A model generated the notes under the pieces. It searched no databases. It was not told where the DNA came from and saw nothing but the letters and a program-made list of their open reading frames with translations. The translations under genes were made by a program, and so were the position numbers. A stretch of DNA of 32,024 nucleotides from an uncultured Eubacteriales bacterium (GTDB lineage: Bacteria; Bacillota; Clostridia; Christensenellales; Borkfalkiaceae): the NCBI GenBank assembly GCA_905210545.1, contig CAJLXC010000009.1:1-32024 (forward strand), read 5' to 3'. Shown here in pieces: positions 1 to 9,716 of this stretch. Within the stretch, counting starts at the first letter, position 1, and each line of letters opens with the position of its first letter.

Positions 1-3000
1 TGGTTGTCGCCGTACTCGATACCGGTCTTGACGCAAGCCACGAAGCGTTCCGCAAAATGCCCGCAAGCGGCAGAATGGACAAAGAAGAAGTCCGCAACAA
101 AATATTCGGCGGCGCAGCGGACAAGGGTCTTGTCGCCAAAAACAAAAAAGTCACCGCGGACGACGTTTATTATAACGAAAAAGTTCCGTTCGCATACGAC
201 TACGCCGATAACGACGCGGACGTGTATCCTTCTTATTCTTCGCACGGCACGCACGTCGCGGGTATAATCGCAGGCACTCCGATAGGGGAAGACGGCAAAG
301 AAACGATAAAAGATATAGACGGCAACGAGATTCTCGATAAAGACGGCAATCCCATGACGTTTACGGGCGTCGCGCCGGAAGCGCAGCTCGCTATATGCAA
401 GGTGTTCACCGATATAGAAACCGCCGAAGGACTCGGCGGTGCGGAAACGGCAGACATTCTCGCCGCGCTCGAGGATTGCGTAAAGCTCGGCGTTGACGTA
501 ATAAATATGAGTCTCGGTTCTTCCGCGGGCTTCACCAAAGCCAACGACGAATATATGCAGACGGTTTACGACAACGTCAGAAAAGCGGGCATAAGCCTTA
601 TGGTTGCGGCAAGCAACGATTACAGCTCCGCTTATAACGGCGTTTACGGAACCAACCTCGCCACTAATCCCGACTCCGCGACCGTCGGTTCGCCTTCTAC
701 GTTTGAAAGCGCGATGAGCGTAGCGAGTATCAACGGTCAGAAAGCGAGGTATATAAGAATAGGCGAAAAAGACGTTTACACCGCCAAAGAAGACGATAAA
801 TTTTTGTATTTTACCGAAGCCTCCGACGGCAACGGCAACCAGAAGGAATTCGTTAAAGACTTGCTCAAAAAGTACGGCAACTCCGACAAAATGAAAAACG
901 GCGTGCTGCAGCTCGAATATCAGGTCGTTCCCGGCTACGGTCTTGCGGTCAACTATACCAAGGATATAGATGTAAACGGCAAGGTGGCCGTGGTAAGGCG
1001 CGGCGGCGACGTCACGTTCGAAGAAAAAGTCCGCGTGGCAAAAGCCAAAGGCGCTGTCGCCTGCGTTATTTATAACAACGTTTCGGGCGTTATCAGAATG
1101 AGCCTCGGCAATCTGCACGATCCCGTGCCTACCTGTTCTATAACGATGGACGCGGCAAATAACTTCGTGTCGAACAAGAGAGGGTATTTCTATATAAGCG
1201 ACGGCTATAAAGCTGGTCCGTTTATGTCCGACTTCTCGAGCTGGGGACCCACTCCCGATTTAAGGCTTAAACCCGAAATATCCGCGCACGGCGGAGAAAT
1301 AACTTCCGCAGTGCCCAACGGGTGGGACGAATACAGCGGAACGAGTATGGCAACGCCCAACCTTGCCGGCGCGATGAGCCTCGTTCTCGGTTATATAAAC
1401 AATAATAAAGGCTTCTTCCCGATGCTTTCTTCCGAAACGGGAATCGACAAAGAAGACAAGGTAACTATAGCCAACAGGCTTATGATGAGCACCGCGACCA
1501 TCGCTTACGATGAATTCGGCTTCCCGTATTCTCCGAGAAAACAGGGCGCGGGACTTGCCGACATCAACAAGGCTATGACCACGCAGGCGTATATTTACGT
1601 ACCCGGCTCGGACAAAACCAAGATAGAAACTTTTGACAGTCGGACGGGCGAATTTACGCTTTCGTTCAACGTGAAAAACCTTTCTTCTTCGCAGAGAAAA
1701 TATAAAATTTCTACCAAAACGATGACTGAAACGATCGCTTCCGACAAGCTGACCGTTGCGGAGCGCGCTTATATGTTGGACGAGCTGTGCGAAATCACGA
1801 TCGACGGCGACGGCGTTTCCGCAGGAATGCTGACGCTTGCGGGCAATGCGGACGCGCAGGTTACCGTTACGATAAAGCTCGGCAACGAAGCTAAAAAATA
1901 TATCGACGACAATTTCAGAAACGGCATGTACGTAGAGGGCTTCGTTAGTTTAGAGGACGCCACGGGCGACGAAAAGAAAGTCAATCTCAACGTACCCTGG
2001 CTCGGCTTTTACGGAGACTGGTACGCCGCGCCTATGTTCGATATTTCGGAATACGAGCTTGCAGACGCGTTGCAGAACGACAGCATACCTGACGAAGATA
2101 AACCCAAGGCCGCAATGTACGCAACGGTACCGCTCGGCTCTTACAAAAACAAACAGTATATAATTCCGCTCGGCACGTATTTATACGAGCTTCCGTCGGA
2201 CGCGAAAAAGATTTATTCTTCTTCCGATAAAGCGGCGCTGTCCGTTTACGACGAGAAAGGTCATTATACGGTGAACGAGTTATACGCGATATACGCCGGA
2301 CTTTTAAGAGGCGCGGAGGAAATGGCGGTAACCATAACCGACGCGGTCACGGGCGAAGTCGTGTTCTACGAGAATATGACTAACGTCAGAAAGGCTTATA
2401 CGGGCGGCTCTAGCACGGCGCGCGCGGCGTTTGTGGAAATGAAGTGGTCTCCGCTCGAAAAGAAGCTGGATAACAACAAGCAGTATCTGTTTAAGATGGA
2501 AGGCAAGCTCGCGTCTATGCCGACGAGAGAATATAAGTCTTCGGATTACGATTACAACAAGAGCTTCGAGTTTAACTTCTACGTAGATACCGAAGCTCCC
2601 GAAATAACCGATTATCGCATTCGTTATGAATCGTATAAAGACGCCAACGATAAAATCAAGTATAACGTTTATCTCGATATAGACGTATACGACAACCATT
2701 ACGCTCAATCCGTCGCGCTGTGCTATGCGGATATGAACGAAATGACGCTGGAACTTTTAGAATCGCAGCTGCAACCCGTTTACGGCACGCGCAATTCCAC
2801 GACGACCGTTTCGATCGATATTACCGATTATTATAAGACGGAGAAAGAGCTGTATATACAGGTAGACGATTACGCGCTCAACGCGAGAGCGTATATGGTA
2901 AAGAACTTCAAATCGTTCGCGGAATCGGTGGAATATCCGACTTCTATAGAAATAACGAGCGGAACGGACGTTGCCGCCGCGGATTATAAAAAAGAAATAA

Positions 3001-6000
3001 CCGTGGGCGTGAACGAAGCGAAAAAACTTGAAATAGCCGTCGCTCCTTCTACCGCGGCTTCCGTGAACCTGCTCTGGAAATCTTACGACGAAAACGTGGT
3101 GAGAGTAAAAGACGGCGAATTGTTCGGCGTTAAAGCAGGCGACGCGCTCGTCAAGGTGTTCGGCGGAATCAACGAACACAGCGACGTGTACGACGCAATA
3201 CTCGTTCACGTAACGGCAAGCGAAAATTCCGCGCCCGCGATAAGCAAGCTGACGCTCGATTTGATTCAGAACGAAGACGGCGCGATGGTAGATCCTACCA
3301 ACGCTTACGTAAACGTGCATCAGAACAAGCAGTTCAGACTTAACGCAATCGTAGAGCCCTGGTACTATACCGGCACAGCCGACATTCGCTGGACAACTAC
3401 CGCTCCGGACGTGGCCGCCGTTACTTCGGGCGGCGTGGTGAAAACGCTTAAAGAAGGCGGCGCGACCATAAAAGGAACGCTGTTCGTAGACGGGAAACAA
3501 ACCATTTATACCGTAAGCACGATGCTTACCGTAGGTCCGGAATTCAAAGTACAGAACGGGTATTTAAGAGAATATCACGGCGCGGGCGGCAAGGTTACCA
3601 TACCTAAATCGCTCAACGTTTATTATATTTACGAAGAAGCGTTCAAAGACAACGACAATATAGTCGAGCTTGAAATTTCTTCGCCCTGCACGGAAATTCA
3701 GCCTTACGCTTTCTCTAATATGAAAAAGCTGAAACGCCTCGTTTTGCCGAGCACCGTCAATTACGTGTATCGTTACGCGTTCTTTAAGTGCGAAAGTCTC
3801 GAAACGATAGAGCTGCATTCCCGTTCGATAACTTTCGGCGCGCACGCGTTCGAAGGCTGCAAATCGCTCAAAACGATAAAGAACGTAGAGCTTAAAAACG
3901 GCTTGAAGCAGGAAGACGTTCAGATTTTGGACCTTACGGAAGGTAAAGATTACGTTACAAAAACGGCAAGGCTTACTACGGTCGGAGATTTCGCGTTCAA
4001 AGATTGTACGGGAATCGTAGAACTCGACCTCAGCGAACTCAGAGTTGCGGGCGAAAACGCGTTTATGAGCTGTAAAGGTCTTACTACGCTCACGCTCAGC
4101 AAGTTTACCGCGATAAGCGACGATATGTTCCTCGGTTGTACTAACCTTAATAAGCTCATATATACCGACCTTACGGCGGCGGATTTGTCCGCTATATATT
4201 ACAGAAACGCCGTTTCGCCTTTCGGCAACGCCGCGATTAAAGAAATCGAGCTTCCCGACGGGTTGGCGGTAATAGAAAAAACCGCAAACGGCTTCGAAGC
4301 GATTTATAACAAAGATAAAACCGTCCTTATAAAGGTCAATCAGACGTTGCAGTCTTTCACCGTTCCCGAAACGGTTACCGAGATAGCCGCGAACGCGTTC
4401 GCGGGCGGCAAAATCAAGAGCGTGACGTTTGCAGGCAACGGGCTGAAAAAGATAGGAAACTACGCTTTTTCGGGAACGCATCTCTCTTCCGTCAAGCTCC
4501 CGTCCGGAATAGAAGAGATGGGCGTCGGCGTATTCAGTTGGTGCGAAATGATGACGTCTGCCGATCTCGTGGATATAACGCTTAAAGAGCTTCCCGCAAT
4601 GACGTTTGCGCTTGCGGGCGACGAAGAGTCCGGTTTTACCGTGACTTTAAGCAATACGATAACCTCGCTCGGAGAAAAATGTTTCTACGGCAGCGCGATT
4701 AAAGGACTCGATCTTTCCGCTTCCGGCGTGAATGAAATAGGCAACGACGCGTTTGCGGATTGTCAATATCTGTCAAGCGTAAAACTCGGAAAAATAACCG
4801 CGCTCGGCGACGGCGCGTTTGCGGCGAAGAGTTCGAAAGAGTTTAAACTCGCCGCCGTTTCGTTCGGAGAAGGTTCTTCCGTCCTCGGAACGAACACCTT
4901 CTTCGGTCAGAAATCTCTTAAAGAAGTGAAACTTTCCGCCGAACAGGAAAAACTCCAAGAAATCGGCGCGGGCGTGTTCGCGTACTGCACGGCGTTAAAG
5001 AGTCTTTCCGTTAAACCCGTAGTTGCGGGCGATTACGCATTCGCGGGTTGTTCCGCGCTTACGTTGGACCTTTCCGCAATAGAGAGGGCGGGCACGGGCG
5101 CGTTCCGCGGCTGTAAAGCTCTTACCGCGACTTTGGATAAACTCCAAAAAGCGGGCGATTACGCGTTTGCGGATTGTTCCGCTCTGGGCGTAATCAACCT
5201 TGCGAGCGCGGTCGAAATAGGCGAAGGCGCGTTCAGAAACTGCGCCAAAGTCAACGTTTCGGGCATTAACGAAGCCTTGAAGAAAATCGGCAAATTCGCG
5301 TTCTTCAAGACGGGTATAGAAGCGGAAACCTTCTCGATACCTTCCGGAGTAGAAGAGATAGGCGAAGGCGCGTTCTCGGCGTTGCGCAAGGTTAAAGCGT
5401 TCGCGATAGAGAATAACCCCGTTTATTACGCGGAGAATGGCGTGCTTATGAAAAAAGTGCCGAACGGCGCGGAAATACTCGCGTTCCCCGCGGGCAAATC
5501 GGGCGAAGCTACGCTTTCGGACGGAACGGTGAGAGTTGCGGCTTCCGCATTCGAAGACGCTTCCGGCGTAACGAAGGTCACTTTACCGTATTCGATGAAA
5601 GCGATAGGCGACAAGGCGTTTTATAATTGCGGCGCGACCGAATACGTGTTCGGCTGTCTGCAAGCTCCCGTACTCGAAGCTGCGTATATAAAGGCTTCCG
5701 ACTTCGAAGCGTCGAGCGATATGTATAAACTTCTCGACGAAAGCGGCGAAGTTGCAACCGAAAAATATTACGGCAACTTTAAAGATTACGCGGCTAAAGT
5801 CATTTACGCCGGTTATAAAGGCATAGAGGGAATAAAAGACCTTGGTCTTACGGCGACCTGTCCGCAGAATGCGACGGGTTTTGACAACAGAATTTACGCG
5901 GGGTACTTCGGCTCGATAGTAAGAACCGAGATTATTGCGGACGACACCGCGAGAGATTGCGTTCTCGCGATAGAAGCCGTTCCCGAAGCAGAAGACGTAG

Positions 6001-6806
6001 CGGCTCTTGCCGCCTCGGATTCCGCCGAATGGAAGAGTTATAAAGAACTTATGGCTAAAGCGCGAGCGGCTTATAACGCGGTTACGGCAACGCAGAGGAA
6101 GTTTGTGACCAACGCGGATAAGCTCCTTGCTTCCGAAGCGGCTATGAGAAGCAAAGCCTCAACGTTTGAAGAAACGGTTACGGAAAAATCGCTCGACGTT
6201 TTCGTTCGTCCTGACAAGACGGCTTACGTCCGCGGCGAAAAGTTCGACGCGACGGGCATGGTTCTCACTCTGACCTATTCCGACGGCTCTAAAACGGAGA
6301 TAACCGAAGGATACGAAATCGTCACCAAAAACGCCCTTACGGAGAACAATCGTACGGTAAGAATCAGATATAACGACCTTACTACGACTCTCAATGTTAT
6401 CGTCGTTAAGCCCGACGTTGCGGGAATAGAGATAAATACCGAGCCTACTCAGAAAGAATACGAGAAAGGCGACGAGTTCTCCACCGCGGGGCTTACTCTT
6501 AAAGTAATCTACGTGGACGGTACGAGCGAAGTCGTTTACGACGGATACGTCGTAAAGAACGGAGCGTTCGATAAGACGGGCAAAACCGCGGTAACAATAG
6601 AATACGGCGGAAAATCGCTGAAAATAGAAGTGGAAGTGGTATCCGGCGAGCCGACTCCCCCCGCACCCGAACCCGATAAACCCGACGAAGAAAAGAAAGG
6701 TTGCGGAGCTTCCGCATTCGATTCGTTCTCGATAGCGTTCGGTGTAGGCGCGATAGCGATCGCGGCGGCGTTTGTTTTAGTAAAAAACAAAAAACGTAAA
6801 GACTAA
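1..6806 (+). CDS. Giant surface subtilase (S8) with leucine-rich repeats, 5' end outside window
   Basis: The reading frame is open from the window edge (first whole codon at 3), so the true start and signal peptide lie upstream. About 2,267 residues are visible. The S8 triad is complete: Asp in VAVLDTGLD (codon 18-20), His in SHGTHVAG (243-245), Ser in SGTSMATP (1344-1346), with the oxyanion Asn in AASND at 615-617. A PA-like insert (about 750-1200, core at 971-1090) sits before the Ser, as in C5a-peptidase and lactocepin relatives. Then come Fn3-like domains (about 1590-2900), two Ig-like Big_2-type domains (about 2925-3535), an array of BspA-type leucine-rich repeats with AFxxC and L..I..IG motifs (about 3540-5680), a helical FIVAR-like piece (about 5990-6165) and two Big_3-like domains (6190-6640). 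The end is a Pro/Asp/Glu stretch, KGCG, a hydrophobic helix and a basic tail. It is probably an anchored extracellular protease acting on host or dietary protein. The substrate cannot be read from sequence. Confidence 0.93.
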   Translation, partial: VVAVLDTGLDASHEAFRKMPASGRMDKEEVRNKIFGGAADKGLVAKNKKVTADDVYYNEKVPFAYDYADNDADVYPSYSSHGTHVAGIIAGTPIGEDGKETIKDIDGNEILDKDGNPMTFTGVAPEAQLAICKVFTDIETAEGLGGAETADILAALEDCVKLGVDVINMSLGSSAGFTKANDEYMQTVYDNVRKAGISLMVAASNDYSSAYNGVYGTNLATNPDSATVGSPSTFESAMSVASINGQKARYIRIGEKDVYTAKEDDKFLYFTEASDGNGNQKEFVKDLLKKYGNSDKMKNGVLQLEYQVVPGYGLAVNYTKDIDVNGKVAVVRRGGDVTFEEKVRVAKAKGAVACVIYNNVSGVIRMSLGNLHDPVPTCSITMDAANNFVSNKRGYFYISDGYKAGPFMSDFSSWGPTPDLRLKPEISAHGGEITSAVPNGWDEYSGTSMATPNLAGAMSLVLGYINNNKGFFPMLSSETGIDKEDKVTIANRLMMSTATIAYDEFGFPYSPRKQGAGLADINKAMTTQAYIYVPGSDKTKIETFDSRTGEFTLSFNVKNLSSSQRKYKISTKTMTETIASDKLTVAERAYMLDELCEITIDGDGVSAGMLTLAGNADAQVTVTIKLGNEAKKYIDDNFRNGMYVEGFVSLEDATGDEKKVNLNVPWLGFYGDWYAAPMFDISEYELADALQNDSIPDEDKPKAAMYATVPLGSYKNKQYIIPLGTYLYELPSDAKKIYSSSDKAALSVYDEKGHYTVNELYAIYAGLLRGAEEMAVTITDAVTGEVVFYENMTNVRKAYTGGSSTARAAFVEMKWSPLEKKLDNNKQYLFKMEGKLASMPTREYKSSDYDYNKSFEFNFYVDTEAPEITDYRIRYESYKDANDKIKYNVYLDIDVYDNHYAQSVALCYADMNEMTLELLESQLQPVYGTRNSTTTVSIDITDYYKTEKELYIQVDDYALNARAYMVKNFKSFAESVEYPTSIEITSGTDVAAADYKKEITVGVNEAKKLEIAVAPSTAASVNLLWKSYDENVVRVKDGELFGVKAGDALVKVFGGINEHSDVYDAILVHVTASENSAPAISKLTLDLIQNEDGAMVDPTNAYVNVHQNKQFRLNAIVEPWYYTGTADIRWTTTAPDVAAVTSGGVVKTLKEGGATIKGTLFVDGKQTIYTVSTMLTVGPEFKVQNGYLREYHGAGGKVTIPKSLNVYYIYEEAFKDNDNIVELEISSPCTEIQPYAFSNMKKLKRLVLPSTVNYVYRYAFFKCESLETIELHSRSITFGAHAFEGCKSLKTIKNVELKNGLKQEDVQILDLTEGKDYVTKTARLTTVGDFAFKDCTGIVELDLSELRVAGENAFMSCKGLTTLTLSKFTAISDDMFLGCTNLNKLIYTDLTAADLSAIYYRNAVSPFGNAAIKEIELPDGLAVIEKTANGFEAIYNKDKTVLIKVNQTLQSFTVPETVTEIAANAFAGGKIKSVTFAGNGLKKIGNYAFSGTHLSSVKLPSGIEEMGVGVFSWCEMMTSADLVDITLKELPAMTFALAGDEESGFTVTLSNTITSLGEKCFYGSAIKGLDLSASGVNEIGNDAFADCQYLSSVKLGKITALGDGAFAAKSSKEFKLAAVSFGEGSSVLGTNTFFGQKSLKEVKLSAEQEKLQEIGAGVFAYCTALKSLSVKPVVAGDYAFAGCSALTLDLSAIERAGTGAFRGCKALTATLDKLQKAGDYAFADCSALGVINLASAVEIGEGAFRNCAKVNVSGINEALKKIGKFAFFKTGIEAETFSIPSGVEEIGEGAFSALRKVKAFAIENNPVYYAENGVLMKKVPNGAEILAFPAGKSGEATLSDGTVRVAASAFEDASGVTKVTLPYSMKAIGDKAFYNCGATEYVFGCLQAPVLEAAYIKASDFEASSDMYKLLDESGEVATEKYYGNFKDYAAKVIYAGYKGIEGIKDLGLTATCPQNATGFDNRIYAGYFGSIVRTEIIADDTARDCVLAIEAVPEAEDVAALAASDSAEWKSYKELMAKARAAYNAVTATQRKFVTNADKLLASEAAMRSKASTFEETVTEKSLDVFVRPDKTAYVRGEKFDATGMVLTLTYSDGSKTEITEGYEIVTKNALTENNRTVRIRYNDLTTTLNVIVVKPDVAGIEINTEPTQKEYEKGDEFSTAGLTLKVIYVDGTSEVVYDGYVVKNGAFDKTGKTAVTIEYGGKSLKIEVEVVSGEPTPPAPEPDKPDEEKKGCGASAFDSFSIAFGVGAIAIAAAFVLVKNKKRKD

Positions 6807-6827
6807 ATCCGACGAAAAACGCGGGAA

Positions 6828-6870
6828 AAAGCGCGCGGAACAGTCCGAAAGGCTGTTCCGCGCGCTTTTA
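6828..6870 (+). terminator. Intrinsic terminator after the subtilase gene
   Basis: A perfect 16-bp stem (6828-6843 with 6853-6868) closes a 9-base loop. The left arm begins AAAGCGCG and the right arm ends CGCGCTTTT. It lies 21 bases after the stop codon and just before the next promoter, so it isolates the two units. The A-run on the left side would also allow some termination from the other strand. Confidence 0.9.
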
Positions 6871-6884
6871 ATATCGATAAAGCA

Positions 6885-6913
6885 TTGACATACGGGTCAA
6901 AAAGATGTATACT
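6885..6913 (+). promoter_or_regulatory. Sigma-A type promoter for the flippase-pssA-psd operon
   Basis: A perfect -35 TTGACA (6885-6890), a 17-base spacer and -10 TATACT (6908-6913) lie between the terminator and the first gene of the lipid operon. The expected start of transcription is near 6920, giving a leader of about 50 bases with a purine-rich ribosome binding site (GGGAAGG, 6954-6960). Confidence 0.85.
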
Positions 6914-6971
6914 TTTAAAGTAAACTCGTAGAATGTGATAGTATGCGCTTTAAGGGAAGGTAAAAGCAATC

Positions 6972-8060
6972 GTGCCTGAAACAGAGGAAATAAAAAAGAA
7001 GAAAAAGAAGTGGATAAAATACACGCTGTGTGCGTTGCTTTTGTTGCTTCTCGTGGCGATAACGCTGTTGTATCTGTTTCGGGACGCTTCTCCCAAAGAA
7101 GTGTTTTCCGTTATGCGCGGCGCGAATCCGTGGCTTTTGCTGTTCGCCGTCGTACTGACGCTTTTATACGTTTTGTTCGAAGCGTTGGGGCTTTTTGCGG
7201 TGTTACGCGCTCACGGGAATAAAACGCGGCTTTTCGATAACGTCAAATACGCCGCCGTAGATTTTTATTTCTGCGGGATAACCCCTTCGGCTTCCGGCGG
7301 GCAGCCGGTAGTCGGATATTTTATGGCAAAAGACGGCGTTACGGTGGCGTTTTCTACCATCGTGCTGTTACTTTCCACCGCGACTTTTAAAATAGTTCTC
7401 GTGGTACTAAGCATCGTCGCGTTGTTTTTTATTTCTCCGATTATGTTTGCGCCGGGCAACGCTTTGCTTATAGTGCTTTTCGTCGTGGGAATGCTTATAA
7501 ACGTGCTTTTTATCGTGTTCTGCCTGTTTCTCGTATACAAGCCGAGCATAATAACGGGCTTCGGTAAGAAGACGCTTAAATTTTTACATAAAATCAAGAT
7601 AGTTAAAAATATCGAGAAGGCGGACGAAAAACTCGATTCTATGCTGGAAAATTATCGCGAAGGCGCGGAATATGCAAAAACGCATCTTCGCGTTATCGTG
7701 AGAATGTTTTTTTATACGCTGATACAGCGCATAATGCTGTTTTCGGTGGGTTATGTGGTCGCGCTCGCGCTGGGCGCGAAAGAAATGAACTTTTTCGTCT
7801 TTTTGTCTATTCAGGTCGTTATCGCGACCGCGGTGGATTCTATGCCGTTTCCCGGCGGCGTAGGACTTTCGGAAACGCTTCTTAAAAAGCTTTATCTCAC
7901 GGTTTATCCCGAAAAACTTATGATGCCCGCACTGCTTTTAACGAGAGGCGTTTCTTTTTATTTGTTGCTTATTCTCACGGGATTGTTTATACTTATCTGC
8001 TGCGTCGTCCGCGCGATTAGAGGACGCGTCGCGGCGAGGAGAAAGGAGAAAAATTTATGA
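6972..8060 (+). CDS. Flippase-like membrane protein, LPG_synthase_TM (UPF0104) family
   Basis: This 362-residue protein starts at a GTG, chosen because GGGAAGG ends 11 bases upstream and no better in-frame start follows. A short Lys-rich cytoplasmic N-terminus precedes about eight hydrophobic segments. The family signatures are visible: ITPSASGGQPV near residues 98-108 and a PFPGGVGLSE loop in the C-terminal half. The family is the membrane part of MprF and AglD-like proteins, where it is thought to move lipids across the membrane. No lysyl-transferase domain is attached here. The stop codon overlaps the pssA start (ATGA), so translation is probably coupled, which suggests that it handles a phospholipid made by this operon. 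That role is an inference; the family assignment is firmer. Confidence 0.85.
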   Translation: MPETEEIKKKKKKWIKYTLCALLLLLLVAITLLYLFRDASPKEVFSVMRGANPWLLLFAVVLTLLYVLFEALGLFAVLRAHGNKTRLFDNVKYAAVDFYFCGITPSASGGQPVVGYFMAKDGVTVAFSTIVLLLSTATFKIVLVVLSIVALFFISPIMFAPGNALLIVLFVVGMLINVLFIVFCLFLVYKPSIITGFGKKTLKFLHKIKIVKNIEKADEKLDSMLENYREGAEYAKTHLRVIVRMFFYTLIQRIMLFSVGYVVALALGAKEMNFFVFLSIQVVIATAVDSMPFPGGVGLSETLLKKLYLTVYPEKLMMPALLLTRGVSFYLLLILTGLFILICCVVRAIRGRVAARRKEKNL

Positions 8061-8833
8061 AAAACAAGCTGATAGGCGTTTGGGATTATACCGTCCTGCT
8101 TACGTATATGGGATTTTGTTCCGGTATCGCGGGGATTATCTTCGCGCTGGTCAACAATCCGCACACCAACGAAAAATGGTCGTTTATCATTCCGCTTTTC
8201 TGCCTGATGTTCTGCGGTCTTTGCGATACCTTTGACGGGGTTGTCGCAAGAACCAAAAAGGGAAGAACAAAAAACGAAAAACGCTTCGGCTCGCAGATAG
8301 ATTCGTTATCCGATATGGTTTGTTTCGGCGTGTTGCCTGCGGTTATCGGATTCAGAATAGGACTTAAACAACCCACCTGGATTATACTTTTGGTTTTCTA
8401 TTGCCTTATGGCTTTGACAAGACTTGCCTGGTTTAACGTGGAAGAAATAGAAAAAGAAGTAAACGAAGCTTTGGCAGCTGCCGAAAATCAAAAACCTCGC
8501 AACGATAACGAGGATTTAGAAGAAAACCCGGCTTTGACGAAAGAAGCCGCCGCAACGGTCGATCCGCGCGAAAAATGCAGAAAGTTTTATCACGGCTTGC
8601 CCGTAACCAACGTTGCGTGGATTTTCCCGCTGGTGTTCTGTTTCAAGCCTTTTTTGGGCGTATATTTCGGGTTTTTATACGCAGCGGCATTGTTTGTCGT
8701 CGGCGTGCTGTTCGTCGTTAAATTCAAAATAAAAAAACTCAACGCAAAACAGGCTTTGCCCGTAATTATACTTTGCGCGCTTATTTTCGCCGGGCTCGTT
8801 ACGTTAAGCGTGGTTTTACAGCTTAAATGGTAA
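8057..8833 (+). CDS. pssA: CDP-diacylglycerol-serine O-phosphatidyltransferase
   Basis: This 258-residue integral membrane enzyme of the CDP-alcohol phosphatidyltransferase family condenses CDP-diacylglycerol with serine to give phosphatidylserine and CMP. The metal and CDP motif is intact: D57, D60-G61, A64-R65, G78, D82 and D86. The spacing between Arg and Gly is 12 residues rather than the usual 8. The HGLPVT motif typical of PssA follows near residue 185. A hydrophilic loop of about 45 residues (roughly 132-180), rich in Glu, Asn and Ala, separates the two membrane halves. It overlaps the flippase-like gene by 4 bases and lies 3 bases before psd, the next enzyme of the pathway, which supports serine as the acceptor. 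Confidence 0.92.
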   Translation: MKNKLIGVWDYTVLLTYMGFCSGIAGIIFALVNNPHTNEKWSFIIPLFCLMFCGLCDTFDGVVARTKKGRTKNEKRFGSQIDSLSDMVCFGVLPAVIGFRIGLKQPTWIILLVFYCLMALTRLAWFNVEEIEKEVNEALAAAENQKPRNDNEDLEENPALTKEAAATVDPREKCRKFYHGLPVTNVAWIFPLVFCFKPFLGVYFGFLYAAALFVVGVLFVVKFKIKKLNAKQALPVIILCALIFAGLVTLSVVLQLKW

Positions 8834-8836
8834 ATA

Positions 8837-9691
8837 ATGATTGCGGACAGACAAGGCAACGTTCTCGTAAAAGACGATGCGGGCAAAGCCCAGAAATTTT
8901 TATATCGCACGTTTATCGGCAGATTGCTGTTAAAGATAATAACCCGACCTTTTCTGACGAGACTCGTCGGTAAATATAAAAACGGCAAACGTTCTGCCAA
9001 AGGCATAAAAAAGTTTATCGCCGCACACGCAATCGATATGAGCGATTACGAGCCGCGCGAATATTCGTCTTTCAACGATTTTTTTACCAGAAAAATCAAA
9101 GACGGAGCAAGACCCGTTGATTTAACCCCCGACCATCTCGTTTCCCCGTGCGACGCAAAGCTTTCCGTTTATACGGCGGACGAAAAAGGCGAATATCCGA
9201 TAAAAAACTCCTATTACCGTCTTAAAGACGTTGTGGGGGAAGAGAATGCGGAAAAGTTTTACGGCGGTACGGTGCTTGTTTTCAGACTCAGCGTAGACGA
9301 TTATCACCGATACTCGTTTTTCGATTCCGGTACGGCAGAAAAAACCGTTAAGATAAAGGGTGTTTTTCATACAGTAAACCCCGTCGCGATGGAAAGGTAC
9401 AAGGTTTTTTCTCTTAACGCGCGCGAATATACGCTGATTCATACCCAAAACTTCGGCGACGCGGTTTACGCGGAAATAGGCGCGCTGTGCGTGGGAAAAA
9501 TCGTGAATACGGGCAAAACCCGTTTCGTCCGCGGAGAAGAAAAAGGATATTTCGAATTCGGCGGTTCTACGGTTATCGTGGTTTTGGAAAAAGGCGCGGC
9601 GATAATCGACGCGGACATAAGAGAAAATGCCGCCAAAGGATACGAAACCAAAGTTAAATCAGGCGAAAAAATAGGCGAAAAGCCTAATTAA
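8837..9691 (+). CDS. psd: Phosphatidylserine decarboxylase proenzyme
   Basis: This 284-residue protein converts phosphatidylserine to phosphatidylethanolamine at the membrane. Family features are visible: SPCDAKL near residue 97, DDYHRYSF with its conserved His near residue 155, the HTVNPVA segment, and the self-cleavage site GGST, whose Ser (codon 9566-9568, residue 244) would become the pyruvoyl group of the small alpha chain. The length fits the clostridial form. The start is an ATG 3 bases after the pssA stop, so the three genes form one tight operon. A recognisable terminator is not immediate: the transcript would run into the remnant at 9717 and the hairpin at 9804. Confidence 0.94.
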   Translation: MIADRQGNVLVKDDAGKAQKFLYRTFIGRLLLKIITRPFLTRLVGKYKNGKRSAKGIKKFIAAHAIDMSDYEPREYSSFNDFFTRKIKDGARPVDLTPDHLVSPCDAKLSVYTADEKGEYPIKNSYYRLKDVVGEENAEKFYGGTVLVFRLSVDDYHRYSFFDSGTAEKTVKIKGVFHTVNPVAMERYKVFSLNAREYTLIHTQNFGDAVYAEIGALCVGKIVNTGKTRFVRGEEKGYFEFGGSTVIVVLEKGAAIIDADIRENAAKGYETKVKSGEKIGEKPN

Positions 9692-9716
9692 ATAATCGAT
9701 TATGCAAAGGAGTATT

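Noticed and set aside
2757..4481. Long open frames on the minus strand opposite the surface protein (2757-3500 and 3564-4481)
   Set aside because: They lie entirely inside a well-supported gene, give Arg/Phe/Tyr-rich nonsense proteins and have no ribosome binding sites. The repeat-rich, GC-biased third positions explain their openness.
3540..5680. Tandem repeats as a CRISPR array or minisatellite
   Set aside because: The periodicity is at protein level (leucine-rich repeats of about 22 residues) with diverged DNA and no constant repeat-spacer pattern.
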